Of a DNA stretch of 35,267 nt, positions 9,068 to 17,194 are shown in pieces. Under the pieces are notes generated by a model that had not been told where the DNA came from, made no database searches, and saw nothing but the letters and a program-made list of their open reading frames with translations. The translations under genes and the position numbers were made by a program. The stretch comes from Streptomyces corynorhini (GTDB lineage: Bacteria; Actinomycetota; Actinomycetes; Streptomycetales; Streptomycetaceae): positions 1 to 35,267 of the forward strand of contig NZ_QQNA01000062.1 of the NCBI RefSeq assembly GCF_003346515.1, given 5' to 3'. How positions within the stretch are numbered: position 1 is the first letter of the stretch; every line of letters starts with the position of its first letter.

Positions 9068-10591
9068 TCAGGGACGGTGCCTGTCGCCGAAGACGGTGCG
9101 GTGCCAGTCCTTCGCGGCCACCGCCGTGTTGTCGTACATCACGTGTTTGACCTGCGTGTACTCCTCGAAGGAGTACGCCGACATGTCCTTGCCGAAGCCG
9201 CTGGCCTTGTATCCGCCGTGCGGCATCTCGCTGATGATCGGGATGTGGTCGTTGATCCAGACGCAGCCCGCCCTGATCTCCCGGGTGGCGCGGCCGGTCC
9301 GGTAGACGTCGCGGCTCCAGGCGGAGGCGGCGAGGCCGTAGGGGGTGTCGTTGGCGAGCGCGATGCCTTCGTCGTCGGAGTCGAAGGGCAGCACGACGAG
9401 GACCGGGCCGAAGATCTCGGACTGGACGATCTCGCTGTCCTGGGCGGCGTCGGTGATGAGGGTGGGCCGGTAGTAGGCGCCGTTCTTCCAGTCGCCGCCG
9501 GGCGCCTCGCCGCCGGTGACGATCCGGGCGTGGCCGCGGGCGCGGTCGACGAGGGCGGCGACCCGGTCGCGGTGGGCGTACGAGATGAGCGGGCCGAGGT
9601 CGGTGGCGTCGTCGAAGGGGTCGCCGAGCCGTACCGTCCCCATCAGCTCGGCGACGCCGCTGACGAAGTCGTCGTACAGCGGCCGTTGCACATAGGCGCG
9701 GGTGGCGGCGGTGCAGTCCTGACCGGCGTTGATGAGGGATCCGGCGACCGCGCCGTGCACGGCGGCGGTCAGGTCGGCGTCGTCGAACACGACGAAGGGC
9801 GCCTTGCCGCCGAGTTCGAGGTGGAGGCGTTTGACGGTGGCGGTGGCGAGCTGGGCGACGCGCTTGCCGACCCGCGTGGAGCCGGTGAAGGACGTCATCA
9901 CGACGTCGGGGTGGCCGACGAGGTGTTCGCCCGCGTCGGGACCGGACCCGCAGACGATGTTGACGACACCGTCGGGGAGCCCGGCCCGCTGGGCGGCCTG
10001 GGCGAACATCAGCGAGGTCAGCGGGGTGTTCTCGGCGGGCTTGAGCACGATGGTGTTGCCCGCGGCGATCGCCGGGAGGATCTTCCAGGCGGCCATCTGG
10101 AGCGGGTAGTTCCAGGGCGCGATCGAGCCGACGACGCCGATCGGCTCGCGGCGTACGTAGGAGGTGTGGTCCCCGCTGTACTCGGCGGCCGAGACGCCCT
10201 CCAGACGGCGGGCGGCACCGGCGAAGAAGGCGGCGTTGTCGACGCTGCCGGGGACGTCGAACTCGGTGGAGAGCTTGATCGGTTTGCCGCACTGGAGCGA
10301 TTCGGCGTACGCGAACTCCCCGGCCCGGTCGGCCAGTATCCCGGCGAAGCGGTGCAGGGCGTCCGAGCGCTCGCCGGGGGTGGCCCCGGCCCAGCCGGGG
10401 AAGGCCGCGTGCGCGGCGGCGACGGCGTCGTCGACGTCGTCGGGGCCCGCGAGTTCGTAGCCGAGGACGTCCTCGCCGGTGGCCGGATTCACGACGGTGT
10501 GCGTACGGCCGGAGGTACCTGACCGCACCCGCCCGCCGATGAACTGCGCGCCGCTCGCGAAGCGGTCGCGCGGCTGGAAGTGGTCACCCAT
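9068..10591 (-). CDS. NAD-dependent aminoaldehyde dehydrogenase, first gene of polyamine operon
   Basis: A 507-residue aldehyde dehydrogenase. The oxyanion-hole asparagine N161 is in APWNYP, the general base E259 in HLELGGKAP and the catalytic cysteine C293 in GQDCTAATR. The PMAAWKxxPAxAAGNT-type cofactor strand is also there (as LQMAAWKILPAIAAGNT). It likely oxidises 4-aminobutyraldehyde or gamma-glutamyl-aminobutyraldehyde, made by the FAD oxidase at the far end of the operon, to the acid. ATG 10591 has GGAGAG 9 bases upstream; an in-frame extension to 10660 is not family-like. A second, distinct dehydrogenase of the same group lies at 17240-18688. The promoter region upstream holds a 21-bp palindrome. 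Confidence 0.88.
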   Translation of the reverse strand: MGDHFQPRDRFASGAQFIGGRVRSGTSGRTHTVVNPATGEDVLGYELAGPDDVDDAVAAAHAAFPGWAGATPGERSDALHRFAGILADRAGEFAYAESLQCGKPIKLSTEFDVPGSVDNAAFFAGAARRLEGVSAAEYSGDHTSYVRREPIGVVGSIAPWNYPLQMAAWKILPAIAAGNTIVLKPAENTPLTSLMFAQAAQRAGLPDGVVNIVCGSGPDAGEHLVGHPDVVMTSFTGSTRVGKRVAQLATATVKRLHLELGGKAPFVVFDDADLTAAVHGAVAGSLINAGQDCTAATRAYVQRPLYDDFVSGVAELMGTVRLGDPFDDATDLGPLISYAHRDRVAALVDRARGHARIVTGGEAPGGDWKNGAYYRPTLITDAAQDSEIVQSEIFGPVLVVLPFDSDDEGIALANDTPYGLAASAWSRDVYRTGRATREIRAGCVWINDHIPIISEMPHGGYKASGFGKDMSAYSFEEYTQVKHVMYDNTAVAAKDWHRTVFGDRHRP

Positions 10592-10662
10592 GACGCTCTC
10601 CGATGGTGCGGTTGTTGCCCCGGGTTCAATTGAGTGCCGATCCTGACAGAGCACTCCCACCT

Positions 10663-10683
10663 CAACAAGGGATTCCGTTGTTG
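10663..10683. promoter_or_regulatory. 21-bp near-perfect palindrome, candidate operator of the polyamine operon
   Basis: The arms CAACAA and TTGTTG flank GGGATTCCG. Nine of ten base pairs are symmetric about the central T at 10673; only 10669/10677 mismatch. It lies 72 bp upstream of the aldehyde dehydrogenase start and 65 bp upstream of the divergent NADAR gene, the place expected for a dimeric regulator of either unit. A partial second copy of GTTGTTGCC occurs at about 10612-10620, nearer the dehydrogenase start. Confidence 0.5.
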
Positions 10684-10747
10684 CCTTTTGGTTACGCGAC
10701 GGATTCGGTCGCCCGCGGGTGGCGCAGCGGCAGGAAAGGCGGGGCGT

Positions 10748-11440
10748 GTGTCAGTGGTGGGTGCCAGACTCGTCCGCAGGACAGGGAACGGGGCGAACGG
10801 GATGGGCAGCGGCACGGACAGCGGAACGGACCTGGTGGTCGGCGGGGCCGTCGGGGCGGATGCCGTCGGCGCGTTGGCCGAGCGGACCGCGCGGGGCGAG
10901 GCGGTGAAGCTGCTGCACTTCTGGGGTCACAAGCCCCGGCGGGACGGCACGCTGGGGGCGAGCTGTTTCAGCCAGTGGTGGCCCGCGCCGTTCACCGTGG
11001 ACGGTGTGGAGTACGCGACGGCGGAGCACTGGATGATGGCGCGCAAGGCCCGGCTCTTCGGCGACGAGGAGGCCGAGCACCGGGCGGTGACCGCGGCGAA
11101 TCCGGCTCTCGCCAAGCGGGCGGGGCGGCTGGTGCGCGGCTTCGAGGAGAGCGTCTGGGAGCGGGAGCGCTACGGGATCGTGGTGGCGGGCAGCGTCCAC
11201 AAATTCGGGCAGGACGCCGCGCTGCGGACGTTCCTGCTGGCCACGGGGGACCGGATACTCATCGAGGCCAGCCCGATGGACCGGATCTGGGGGATCGGCT
11301 TGGCCTCGGACGACGAGCGCGCCCACGACCCCGCCCGCTGGCGCGGGCTCAACCTGCTGGGCTTCGCGCTGATGGAGGCACGCGAGCGGCTCCGCGACGG
11401 GGCGGGGGGAGCGGGTGCCCACGCCCTGTCTTCGAAGTAG
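10748..11440 (+). CDS. NADAR-family protein (YbiA/DUF1768-like)
   Basis: A protein of about 230 residues whose last 180 form a NADAR domain. Typical blocks are LLHFWGHKP, CFSQWWPAPFTVDGVEYATAEHWMMARKA, then ANPALAKRAGRLVRGF, DAALRTFLLATGDRILIEASP, DRIWGIGL and NLLGFALMEAR. Characterised members cleave N-glycosidic bonds in phosphorylated riboflavin intermediates or remove ADP-ribose from modified bases; which applies here cannot be read from sequence. GTG 10748 is chosen because AGGAAAGG lies 8 bases upstream; ATG 10802 is a weaker alternative giving 212 residues. It diverges from the polyamine operon and no ADP-ribosyltransferase toxin gene is adjacent, which argues against a DarT-type pair. 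Confidence 0.82.
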   Translation: MSVVGARLVRRTGNGANGMGSGTDSGTDLVVGGAVGADAVGALAERTARGEAVKLLHFWGHKPRRDGTLGASCFSQWWPAPFTVDGVEYATAEHWMMARKARLFGDEEAEHRAVTAANPALAKRAGRLVRGFEESVWERERYGIVVAGSVHKFGQDAALRTFLLATGDRILIEASPMDRIWGIGLASDDERAHDPARWRGLNLLGFALMEARERLRDGAGGAGAHALSSK

Positions 11441-11554
11441 CGCCGTCCGCCCCAAGGGCGGGCCCGGCGGCGTCCGGTGCGCCGCGCTCGCTTCGCTCCC
11501 TCCGCCTCGGCGTTCGACGCGTCCTTCGGAAGCCGAGCGCTCCCGCACGGCGGA

Positions 11555-11589
11555 GGGTCACCCCCGTACCGGATGTACCGGGGTGATCC
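11555..11589. terminator. Hairpin terminator between convergent genes
   Basis: GGGTCACCCCCGTAC (11555-11569) pairs with 11575-11589 around a 5-base loop, with one C-C mismatch and one G-U pair. It sits between the plus-strand NADAR gene and the minus-strand DUF4190 gene and could end both transcripts. The rest of the 252-bp gap shows nothing else I can name. Confidence 0.6.
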
Positions 11590-11692
11590 CGACAACGCGG
11601 CGAGGCGCGGCACCAGGGCCCGCGAGCCCCGCATGATCCAAACGAGAGATCCTAGCGGCAGGGAACGGGGGTCCGAGCGCCGGGGAACACCG

Positions 11693-12469
11693 TCAGCGGT
11701 CGGCGCCGACCACGAACGACGTGGCGAACGGATCGTCGCCGCCGCCGCTGTTGTCCTCGCCGTACGCCACCCCCACGATGATCAGGGCGAGGACGACCGC
11801 GCCGACCACCGCGCCGATGGCCCCCAGGACGATGCCCGCCAGCGCCATGCCGCCGTTGTTGGCCTCGCCGCGGGCGGCCCGGCGGCGGCCGACGATGCCG
11901 AAGATCAGCGCGAGAACACCGAGGACGACGCTCAGACCCCAGAGGCAGAAGCCCACCACGGAGATGATGCCGAGCACCAGCGCGGCGACGCCCATGCCGT
12001 TGGCCGGGGGCTGCTGCCAGCCGCCCTGGCCGTACCCGGGATAGCCGGGGGCGGACGGGTAGCCGGGAGCCGACGGATAGCCGGGGGTCGGGCCCGTCGG
12101 ATAGCCGTAACCGGCGCCCGCGCCGGGCACCCCGCCGACGTACGGCGAAGCAGGCGGCTGGAAGCCCGGGGTGGACTGCTGGGGCGGGGCACCGGGGTAG
12201 CCGTAGGCCGCCCCCGGGGCGTGCCCGGCCGGTGTGCCGGGGGCGGGCGGCGGTGGCGGCACGGAACCGGACCCGGTCCCGGTCCCCTGGCCGGGACTCG
12301 GCACGGGGCCGCCCGGCATGCCCAGGATCGTCGGCTGGTCGTGTACGGACGGGCCCTGCCCCTCCGGCGGCCGCGCCTGCGCGCCGTCGTACGTCGCCCC
12401 GCGCTCCGGCGGAGCCCAGGGATCGTTCGGCTCGAAGCCGCCCGACGGCTGCTCGCTCTTGTCCGACAT
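11693..12469 (-). CDS. DUF4190-domain membrane protein with proline-rich N-terminus
   Basis: A 258-residue protein. The first 150 residues are Pro/Gly/Tyr-rich with a short tandem repeat (YPSAPG units near 128-142), as in many actinobacterial proteins that interact at the cell surface or division site. Residues about 157-245 form the DUF4190 module: two hydrophobic hairpin segments (MGVAALVLGIISVVGFCLWG... and MALAGIVLGAIGAVVGAVVL...) joined by a short basic loop. Its function is unknown. ATG 12469 is preceded by GGGGAGGA, an excellent ribosome-binding site. It diverges from the deaminase gene across 232 bp. The plus-strand TAGGAT near 12576 may be a -10 box for that neighbour. Confidence 0.85.
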   Translation of the reverse strand: MSDKSEQPSGGFEPNDPWAPPERGATYDGAQARPPEGQGPSVHDQPTILGMPGGPVPSPGQGTGTGSGSVPPPPPAPGTPAGHAPGAAYGYPGAPPQQSTPGFQPPASPYVGGVPGAGAGYGYPTGPTPGYPSAPGYPSAPGYPGYGQGGWQQPPANGMGVAALVLGIISVVGFCLWGLSVVLGVLALIFGIVGRRRAARGEANNGGMALAGIVLGAIGAVVGAVVLALIIVGVAYGEDNSGGGDDPFATSFVVGADR

Positions 12470-12701
12470 GGTCCTCCCCCATCGTGACTCCCGGCCATGC
12501 TACGGCCTGCCTCCCGGGCGCGGACCGCCCGGCCCAGGTCCCGTCCGGCCCCGGCGAAGAGCGCCAGGACACGGCCTAGGATGGCCCTTTGCCCCGTATG
12601 GTGCCTGGCGGGCCATGGGCGCACCCGCCCCGCGGACACCGCGCGCCCAGCAGCCGCACCACCGCACACCGGGGCGTACGCCCCGCATCCGGAGGATCCT
12701 G

Positions 12702-13736
12702 ATGACCGATCCGCACCCCTTCATCGCGGGGCTGCCCAAGGCCGAGCTGCATGTCCACCATGTCGGCTCGGCCTCGCCCCGCATCGTGGCCGAACTGGCC
12801 GCCAGGCACCCGGACTCCCAGGTGCCCAGCGACCCCGAGGCGCTCGTCGACTACTTCACGTTCACCGACTTCGCGCACTTCATCGACGTCTACCTCTCCG
12901 TCGTGGACCTGCTCCGCACCCCCGAGGACATCCGGCTGCTGACGTTCGAGGTCGCCCGGGACATGGCGCGGCAGAACATCCGCTACGCCGAGCTGACAGT
13001 GACCCCCTTCAGCTCCACGCGCCGGGGCATCCCCGAGCAGGCGTTCATGGAGGCCATCGAGGACGCGCGCAAGGCGGCCGAGGCCGAGTTGGGCGTCGTG
13101 CTGCGCTGGTGCTTCGACATCCCCGGCGAGGCAGGACTGCTCGCCGCCGAGGAGACCACCCGGCTCGCGGTGGACCTGCGCCCCGAGGGCCTGGTCTCGT
13201 TCGGCCTCGGCGGCCCCGAGATCGGGGTGCCCAGGCCGCAGTTCAAGCCGTACTTCGACCGGGCGATCGCGGCGGGGCTGCACTCCGTACCGCACGCCGG
13301 TGAGACGACCGGGCCCGGCACCGTCTGGGACGCCCTGCGCGAGCTGCGCGCGGAGCGCATCGGCCACGGCATCAGCGCCGTGCGGGACCCGGAGCTGCTG
13401 GCCCATCTCGCCGAACACCGCGTCCCGCTGGAGGTCTGCCCCACCTCCAACATCGCCACCCGCGCGGTCGCCGACCTGGCGGAGCACCCGATCAAGGAGA
13501 TGTTCGCGGCCGGGGTGCTGGTGACGGTCAACAGCGACGACCCGCCGATGTTCGGTACGGACCTCAACAAGGAGTACGCGGTCGCCGCCGGGCTGCTCTC
13601 CCTGGACGAGCGCGGGATCGCCGGTCTCGCGAAGAACGCCGTGGAGGCGTCCTTCCTCGACACGGCGGGCAAGAAGGAACTCGCCGCGCGGATCGACACG
13701 TACACGGCCGAGTGGCTCGCGCGCGAGACGGCCTAG
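12702..13736 (+). CDS. Adenosine-deaminase-family enzyme, probable 6-aminodeoxyfutalosine deaminase
   Basis: A 344-residue metal-dependent deaminase. Metal ligands H17 and H19 (ELHVHHVGS), H198 (PHAGE) and D279 (NSDDP), the proton donor E201 and H222 (RIGHG) are all present, so it should be active. The segment after the first HxH reads HVGS instead of the LDGA or LEGS of true adenosine deaminases: the Asp that in mouse ADA holds the ribose 5'-OH is Val21. From memory, the S. avermitilis relative (Sav2595) deaminates 6-aminodeoxyfutalosine in the futalosine route to menaquinone, and Streptomyces use that route; I infer the same here. GGAGGA lies 5 bases before ATG 12702. The longer open frame upstream is not family-like. 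The next gene overlaps its stop by one base. Confidence 0.85.
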   Translation: MTDPHPFIAGLPKAELHVHHVGSASPRIVAELAARHPDSQVPSDPEALVDYFTFTDFAHFIDVYLSVVDLLRTPEDIRLLTFEVARDMARQNIRYAELTVTPFSSTRRGIPEQAFMEAIEDARKAAEAELGVVLRWCFDIPGEAGLLAAEETTRLAVDLRPEGLVSFGLGGPEIGVPRPQFKPYFDRAIAAGLHSVPHAGETTGPGTVWDALRELRAERIGHGISAVRDPELLAHLAEHRVPLEVCPTSNIATRAVADLAEHPIKEMFAAGVLVTVNSDDPPMFGTDLNKEYAVAAGLLSLDERGIAGLAKNAVEASFLDTAGKKELAARIDTYTAEWLARETA

Positions 13737-14557
13737 TGGTGGGCGAGGACGGGACGGGCCCGCGGCGCGCTGTCGTCGCCGTGGGCCACCGGGGCGATCC
13801 CTACCGGGTCCGCGAGAACACGCTGCCCTCGGTCCGCTCGGCGCGCGAGCGGGGCGCGGACGCGGTCGAGATCGATGTCCGGCTGACCCGCGACGGGGTG
13901 CCCGTACTGCTGCACGACTCCTCCCTGAAGCGGCTCTGGAACCAGGACCGGCGGCTCGCGGAGCTGACGCACGCCGAGGTGCGCGAACTGACCCACGACG
14001 GAGTGCCCACGCTGCGGGAGGCGCTCCTGCCGGTGGACGGCCGGGCCGGGGACGCGGGCCGGCTGATGATCGATCTGCCCGGCGCCGACGCGGCGTCGGT
14101 CCGTACGGTCATCGGCACGGTGCGCGAGTGCGGGGCCGCCGAGCGGGTCTACTACTGCGCGGGGCCGGACACGATGCTCGCCGTGCGGGCCGCCGATCCG
14201 GCCGCCGAGATCGCGATGACCTGGACGACCCTGGCCCCGCCTCGCCCCGCGCTGCTGGCCGCCGTCAGGCCGCGCTGGCTCAACTACCGCTTCGGGCTGG
14301 TCAGCCGGGAGCTGGCGGACCGCGACCACCGCGAGGGCCTGCTGGTCTCCGCCTGGACGGCGGACACCCGGCGCAGCATGCGCCGGCTGATCGCGCGCGG
14401 CGTCGACTCGATCACCACCAACCGGATCGATGTGCTGTCGGGGGTGCTGGCCCGCCCCGCGAAGGCTCCCGCCGGTTCCCCGAGGTCCAGCGGGGTTCCT
14501 GGAGGACCAGGGGTTCCTGGAGGACCGAGGGTTCCTGGGAAGACCAGGGGTTTCTAG
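13736..14557 (+). CDS. Glycerophosphodiester phosphodiesterase
   Basis: A 273-residue GDPD-family enzyme that splits glycerophosphodiesters to glycerol-3-phosphate and an alcohol. The active-site pattern is complete: GHRGDPYRVRENT (H18, E27), VEIDVRLTRDGVPVLLHD (E45, D47, H60), and a C-terminal LLVSAWTAD. No signal peptide is seen, so it is probably cytoplasmic. The start is GTG 13736, overlapping the deaminase TAG by one base, or GTG 13739; neither has a strong ribosome-binding site, so coupling is likely. The last 25 residues are a Gly-Val-Pro repeat (PGGPGVPGGPRVPGK) produced by an 18-bp tandem repeat and not part of the enzyme fold. Its TAG shares the CTAG with the stop of the convergent gene. 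Confidence 0.87.
   Translation: MVGEDGTGPRRAVVAVGHRGDPYRVRENTLPSVRSARERGADAVEIDVRLTRDGVPVLLHDSSLKRLWNQDRRLAELTHAEVRELTHDGVPTLREALLPVDGRAGDAGRLMIDLPGADAASVRTVIGTVRECGAAERVYYCAGPDTMLAVRAADPAAEIAMTWTTLAPPRPALLAAVRPRWLNYRFGLVSRELADRDHREGLLVSAWTADTRRSMRRLIARGVDSITTNRIDVLSGVLARPAKAPAGSPRSSGVPGGPGVPGGPRVPGKTRGF
14492..14546 (+). repeat. Three 18-bp tandem repeats at the 3' end of the GDPD gene
   Basis: Units at 14492-14509, 14510-14527 and 14528-14545 share the core GGGTTCCTGG; the first two differ only in the last base and the third has diverged. They encode GVPGGP-like hexapeptides. CCTGG and CC(A/G)GG inside the units can form small hairpins, so the array may also act as the 3' terminator of this convergent pair. 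A 12-bp direct repeat, GTCCAGCGGGGT, flanks it at 14485-14496 and 14560-14571. Confidence 0.8.
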
Positions 14558-17088
14558 AAGTCCAGCGGGGTGAGGACCTGTTCCGCCCAGATCGTCTTGC
14601 CGGACGCGGTCTGCCGGGTGCCCCAGCTCTGGGTGAGCTGGGCGACCAGCAGCAGGCCGCGTCCGCCCTCGTCGAAGGCGTGCGCGCGGCGCAGGTGCGG
14701 GGCGGTGCTGCTGCCGTCGGAGACCTCGCAGATGAGGGTACGGTCGCGGATCAGCCGGAGCCGGATGGGTTCGGCGCCGTAGCGGATGGCATTGGTGACC
14801 AGCTCGCTCACCACGAGTTCGGTGACGAACGCGGCCTCCGCCAGCCCCCACGCGGCGAGCTGCGCCGAGGCGCTGTCGCGGGCGTCGGCGACCTGCGCGG
14901 GGTCGCCGGTCAGCTCCCAGGACGCCACCTGGTCCGAGTGGAGCGCGCGGGTGCGGGTGACCAGTAGCGCGGCGTCGTCGGTGGGCCGGCCGGGCAGCAG
15001 CGTCGACATCAGACGGTCGCACAGGGCCTCCAGCGAGTCGGGCTCCGGCGAGTCGGGGACGGGCGAGTCGGAGGCGGGCGAGTCGGAGGCGGGCGAGTCG
15101 GGGACGGGCGAGTCGGGCTCCGGCGCCCCTCCAGCGCGGGTGGCGAGCGCCTCGCGCAGCTGCGCGAGGCCCGCGTCGACGTCCCGGTCCCGGCCCACGA
15201 TCAGTCCGTCGGTGCACAGGGCGAGCACGCTTCCCTCGGGCAGTTCCCGTTCGGTGACCTCGAAGGGCACGGCTCCGACGCCCAGTGGCGGCCCGGGGAC
15301 GATGTCGAGCAGTTCGACCGTGCCGTCGGGCAGCCGGACGGCGGGCGGCAGATGGCCCGCGGAGGCCATCGCGCAGCGCCGGGAGACCGGGTCGTAGACG
15401 GCGTACAGGCAGGTGGCCCCGAACTCGCCGGTGGCCTCGGCGGCCGAGACCGCCGCGTCGTCGTCCTCGGCGAGGTGGCTCACCAGATCGTCCAGGTGGG
15501 TGAGCAGCTCGTCGGGCGGCAGGTCCACGTCGGCGAGGGTGCGTACGGCCGTACGCAGCCGTCCCATCGCGGCGGAGGCGTGGATTCCGTGGCCGACGAC
15601 GTCGCCGACGACGAGGGCCACCCGGTTCCCGGAGAGGGGGATGACGTCGAACCAGTCACCGCCGACACCGGCGCGGGAGTCCGCGGGCAGATACCGGGAG
15701 GCGAACTCCACGGCGTTCTGGCCGGGCATCCGCTGGGTGAGCAGGCTGCGCTGCAGGGCCAGCGCCGTGGTGTGCTCCCGGGTGTAGCGGCGGGCGTTGT
15801 CGATACAGACGGCGGCGCGTCCTGCCAGCTCCTCGGCGAGGACGACATCGTCCTGTTCGAAGGGGTCGGCGCGCTGTGCGCGGGTGAAGACGGCGACGCC
15901 GAGGGTGATGCCCCGGGCGCGCAGCGGGATGGCCATCAGGGAGTGCACCCCCCAGTCCCTGACCATGGCGGCGCGTGTCTCGTTGGCGCCGATCCACCGG
16001 GCGAATCCGTGATCGCCGAGCCTGCTGAGGGCGGGCCGGCCGGTGGTCAGGCAGCGGGCGGGCGGCGAGGACTCCGGGTAGGTTTCGAGGCCGCCGAGTT
16101 CGATCGCCCCGGCGGTGATGCGCGGGTCGGCGGCTTTGTGCGCGACGCGTCGCAGCCGTACGTCGCTGTCCACCGGCCCTTCGGTGGGCTCCTCGCCGCG
16201 CATGACGGAGTCCAGCAGGTCGACGGTGCCGAAGTCGCCGAGGATCGGCACGGCCAGCCGGGCGAGTTCGTCGGCGGTGCGCGTCACGTCCAGGGTGGTC
16301 CCGATGGCGGTGCCCGCGTCCTTGAGCAGCAGCAGCCGCTGGCGGGCCCAGTACTGCTCGCTGTTGTCGAAGGCCAGTACGGCGACGCCGCGCTGCTGTT
16401 CGTCGGCGTCGCGCACGGGCCACATGTGGATGTTCCAGGCATGGACGCGGGGTGAGCTGAGGGCGCTGGTGTAGCTCTCGTAGTGCAGCGGCTCGCCCGT
16501 GGTGTTCACCCGGCGCAGATGTTCCAGGAAGTTCTGGCCGTCGTGGTCGCCGACGGCGATGGTGTCGCTGAAGAACCGGCCGCGCAGTTCCTCCTCGGCC
16601 CGGCCGAGAACCGCGCAGGCGGCGGAGTTGAGCCGGATGTAGCGCTCCTGGCCGTCGACGGCGGACATCGACACGGGCGCCTGGGCGACCGACGCCTCGA
16701 CCGTCAGCGGGTCGGCGTCCGGCGGCTGGGCCATCGCGTTGACGGTGACGACGTAGCCCCGGGTGCCGTCGTCCGCGTCGAGGAGCGGGCAGGCCACCAG
16801 GCCGAGTTCCAGCCGCCCGCCGTCCCGGTGCCGTACGGCGGCGGTTCCGCGCCATACGTCGGCGCGGCGCAGCGCCGCCACGGCGGCCGCGGTCTCGGCG
16901 GGGCCGGAGGCGAGCAGCCGGGCGGCGGGGCGGCCGACGGCCTGGGCGGCCGTGTAGCCGAGAAGGGATCCGGCGCCTTTGCTCCATCCGGTGACGGTCC
17001 CGCGCGTGTCCACGGTGACGACGGCCGCGGACTCCCGCTCCCGGCGGCCTCTTCGCCCCTCGTGAGAAGTGTTGCCACCAGTGCTCAT
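14554..17088 (-). CDS. PAS-PAS-GAF-SpoIIE phosphatase-HATPase signalling protein
   Basis: An 844-residue cytoplasmic regulator. In order: a PAS domain (about 20-110), a second PAS (about 120-245), a GAF (about 265-440), a SpoIIE/PP2C phosphatase (about 460-650) with metal aspartates in GGDWFDV, GDVVGHG and CTDGL, a repetitive linker of DSP pentapeptides (about 660-695), and an RsbW-like kinase domain with N-box ELVTNAIRYG, EVSDGS and GGRGLLLV. The phosphatase should dephosphorylate an anti-anti-sigma factor and the ATPase should phosphorylate one or bind a sigma factor. Neither partner is encoded nearby, so it is an orphan. ATG 17088 has GAGAG just upstream. It converges on the GDPD gene with a 4-bp overlap. 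Confidence 0.9.
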   Translation of the reverse strand: MSTGGNTSHEGRRGRRERESAAVVTVDTRGTVTGWSKGAGSLLGYTAAQAVGRPAARLLASGPAETAAAVAALRRADVWRGTAAVRHRDGGRLELGLVACPLLDADDGTRGYVVTVNAMAQPPDADPLTVEASVAQAPVSMSAVDGQERYIRLNSAACAVLGRAEEELRGRFFSDTIAVGDHDGQNFLEHLRRVNTTGEPLHYESYTSALSSPRVHAWNIHMWPVRDADEQQRGVAVLAFDNSEQYWARQRLLLLKDAGTAIGTTLDVTRTADELARLAVPILGDFGTVDLLDSVMRGEEPTEGPVDSDVRLRRVAHKAADPRITAGAIELGGLETYPESSPPARCLTTGRPALSRLGDHGFARWIGANETRAAMVRDWGVHSLMAIPLRARGITLGVAVFTRAQRADPFEQDDVVLAEELAGRAAVCIDNARRYTREHTTALALQRSLLTQRMPGQNAVEFASRYLPADSRAGVGGDWFDVIPLSGNRVALVVGDVVGHGIHASAAMGRLRTAVRTLADVDLPPDELLTHLDDLVSHLAEDDDAAVSAAEATGEFGATCLYAVYDPVSRRCAMASAGHLPPAVRLPDGTVELLDIVPGPPLGVGAVPFEVTERELPEGSVLALCTDGLIVGRDRDVDAGLAQLREALATRAGGAPEPDSPVPDSPASDSPASDSPVPDSPEPDSLEALCDRLMSTLLPGRPTDDAALLVTRTRALHSDQVASWELTGDPAQVADARDSASAQLAAWGLAEAAFVTELVVSELVTNAIRYGAEPIRLRLIRDRTLICEVSDGSSTAPHLRRAHAFDEGGRGLLLVAQLTQSWGTRQTASGKTIWAEQVLTPLDF
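15033..15122 (-). repeat. Six 15-bp tandem repeats in mirror order
   Basis: Six units all begin GCGAGTCG on the plus strand and fall into three variants in the order A-B-C-C-B-A (A: 15033-15047 and 15108-15122; B: 15048-15062 and 15093-15107; C: 15063-15077 and 15078-15092). They encode the linker EPDSP-VPDSP-ASDSP-ASDSP-VPDSP-EPDS between the phosphatase and kinase domains. Reading frame is kept because the unit is 15 bp. Confidence 0.9.
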
Positions 17089-17194
17089 CGCTCTCGATTC
17101 GCCTTCGCGGTCCCCTCACCACCCAGGATGCCCGTATCGACGATCGCCAACAAACGCAGGCGGGGGCGGCGGTGCACCGGGCCGGGAACGCGAA

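Noticed and set aside
15033..15122. Possible CRISPR array
   Set aside because: Units are 15 bp with no unique spacers, in frame within a coding region, and no cas gene is nearby.
15352..16455. Plus-strand open frame antisense to the SpoIIE-type gene
   Set aside because: Gly/Val/Asp-rich shadow; the minus strand holds PAS, GAF and SpoIIE domains.
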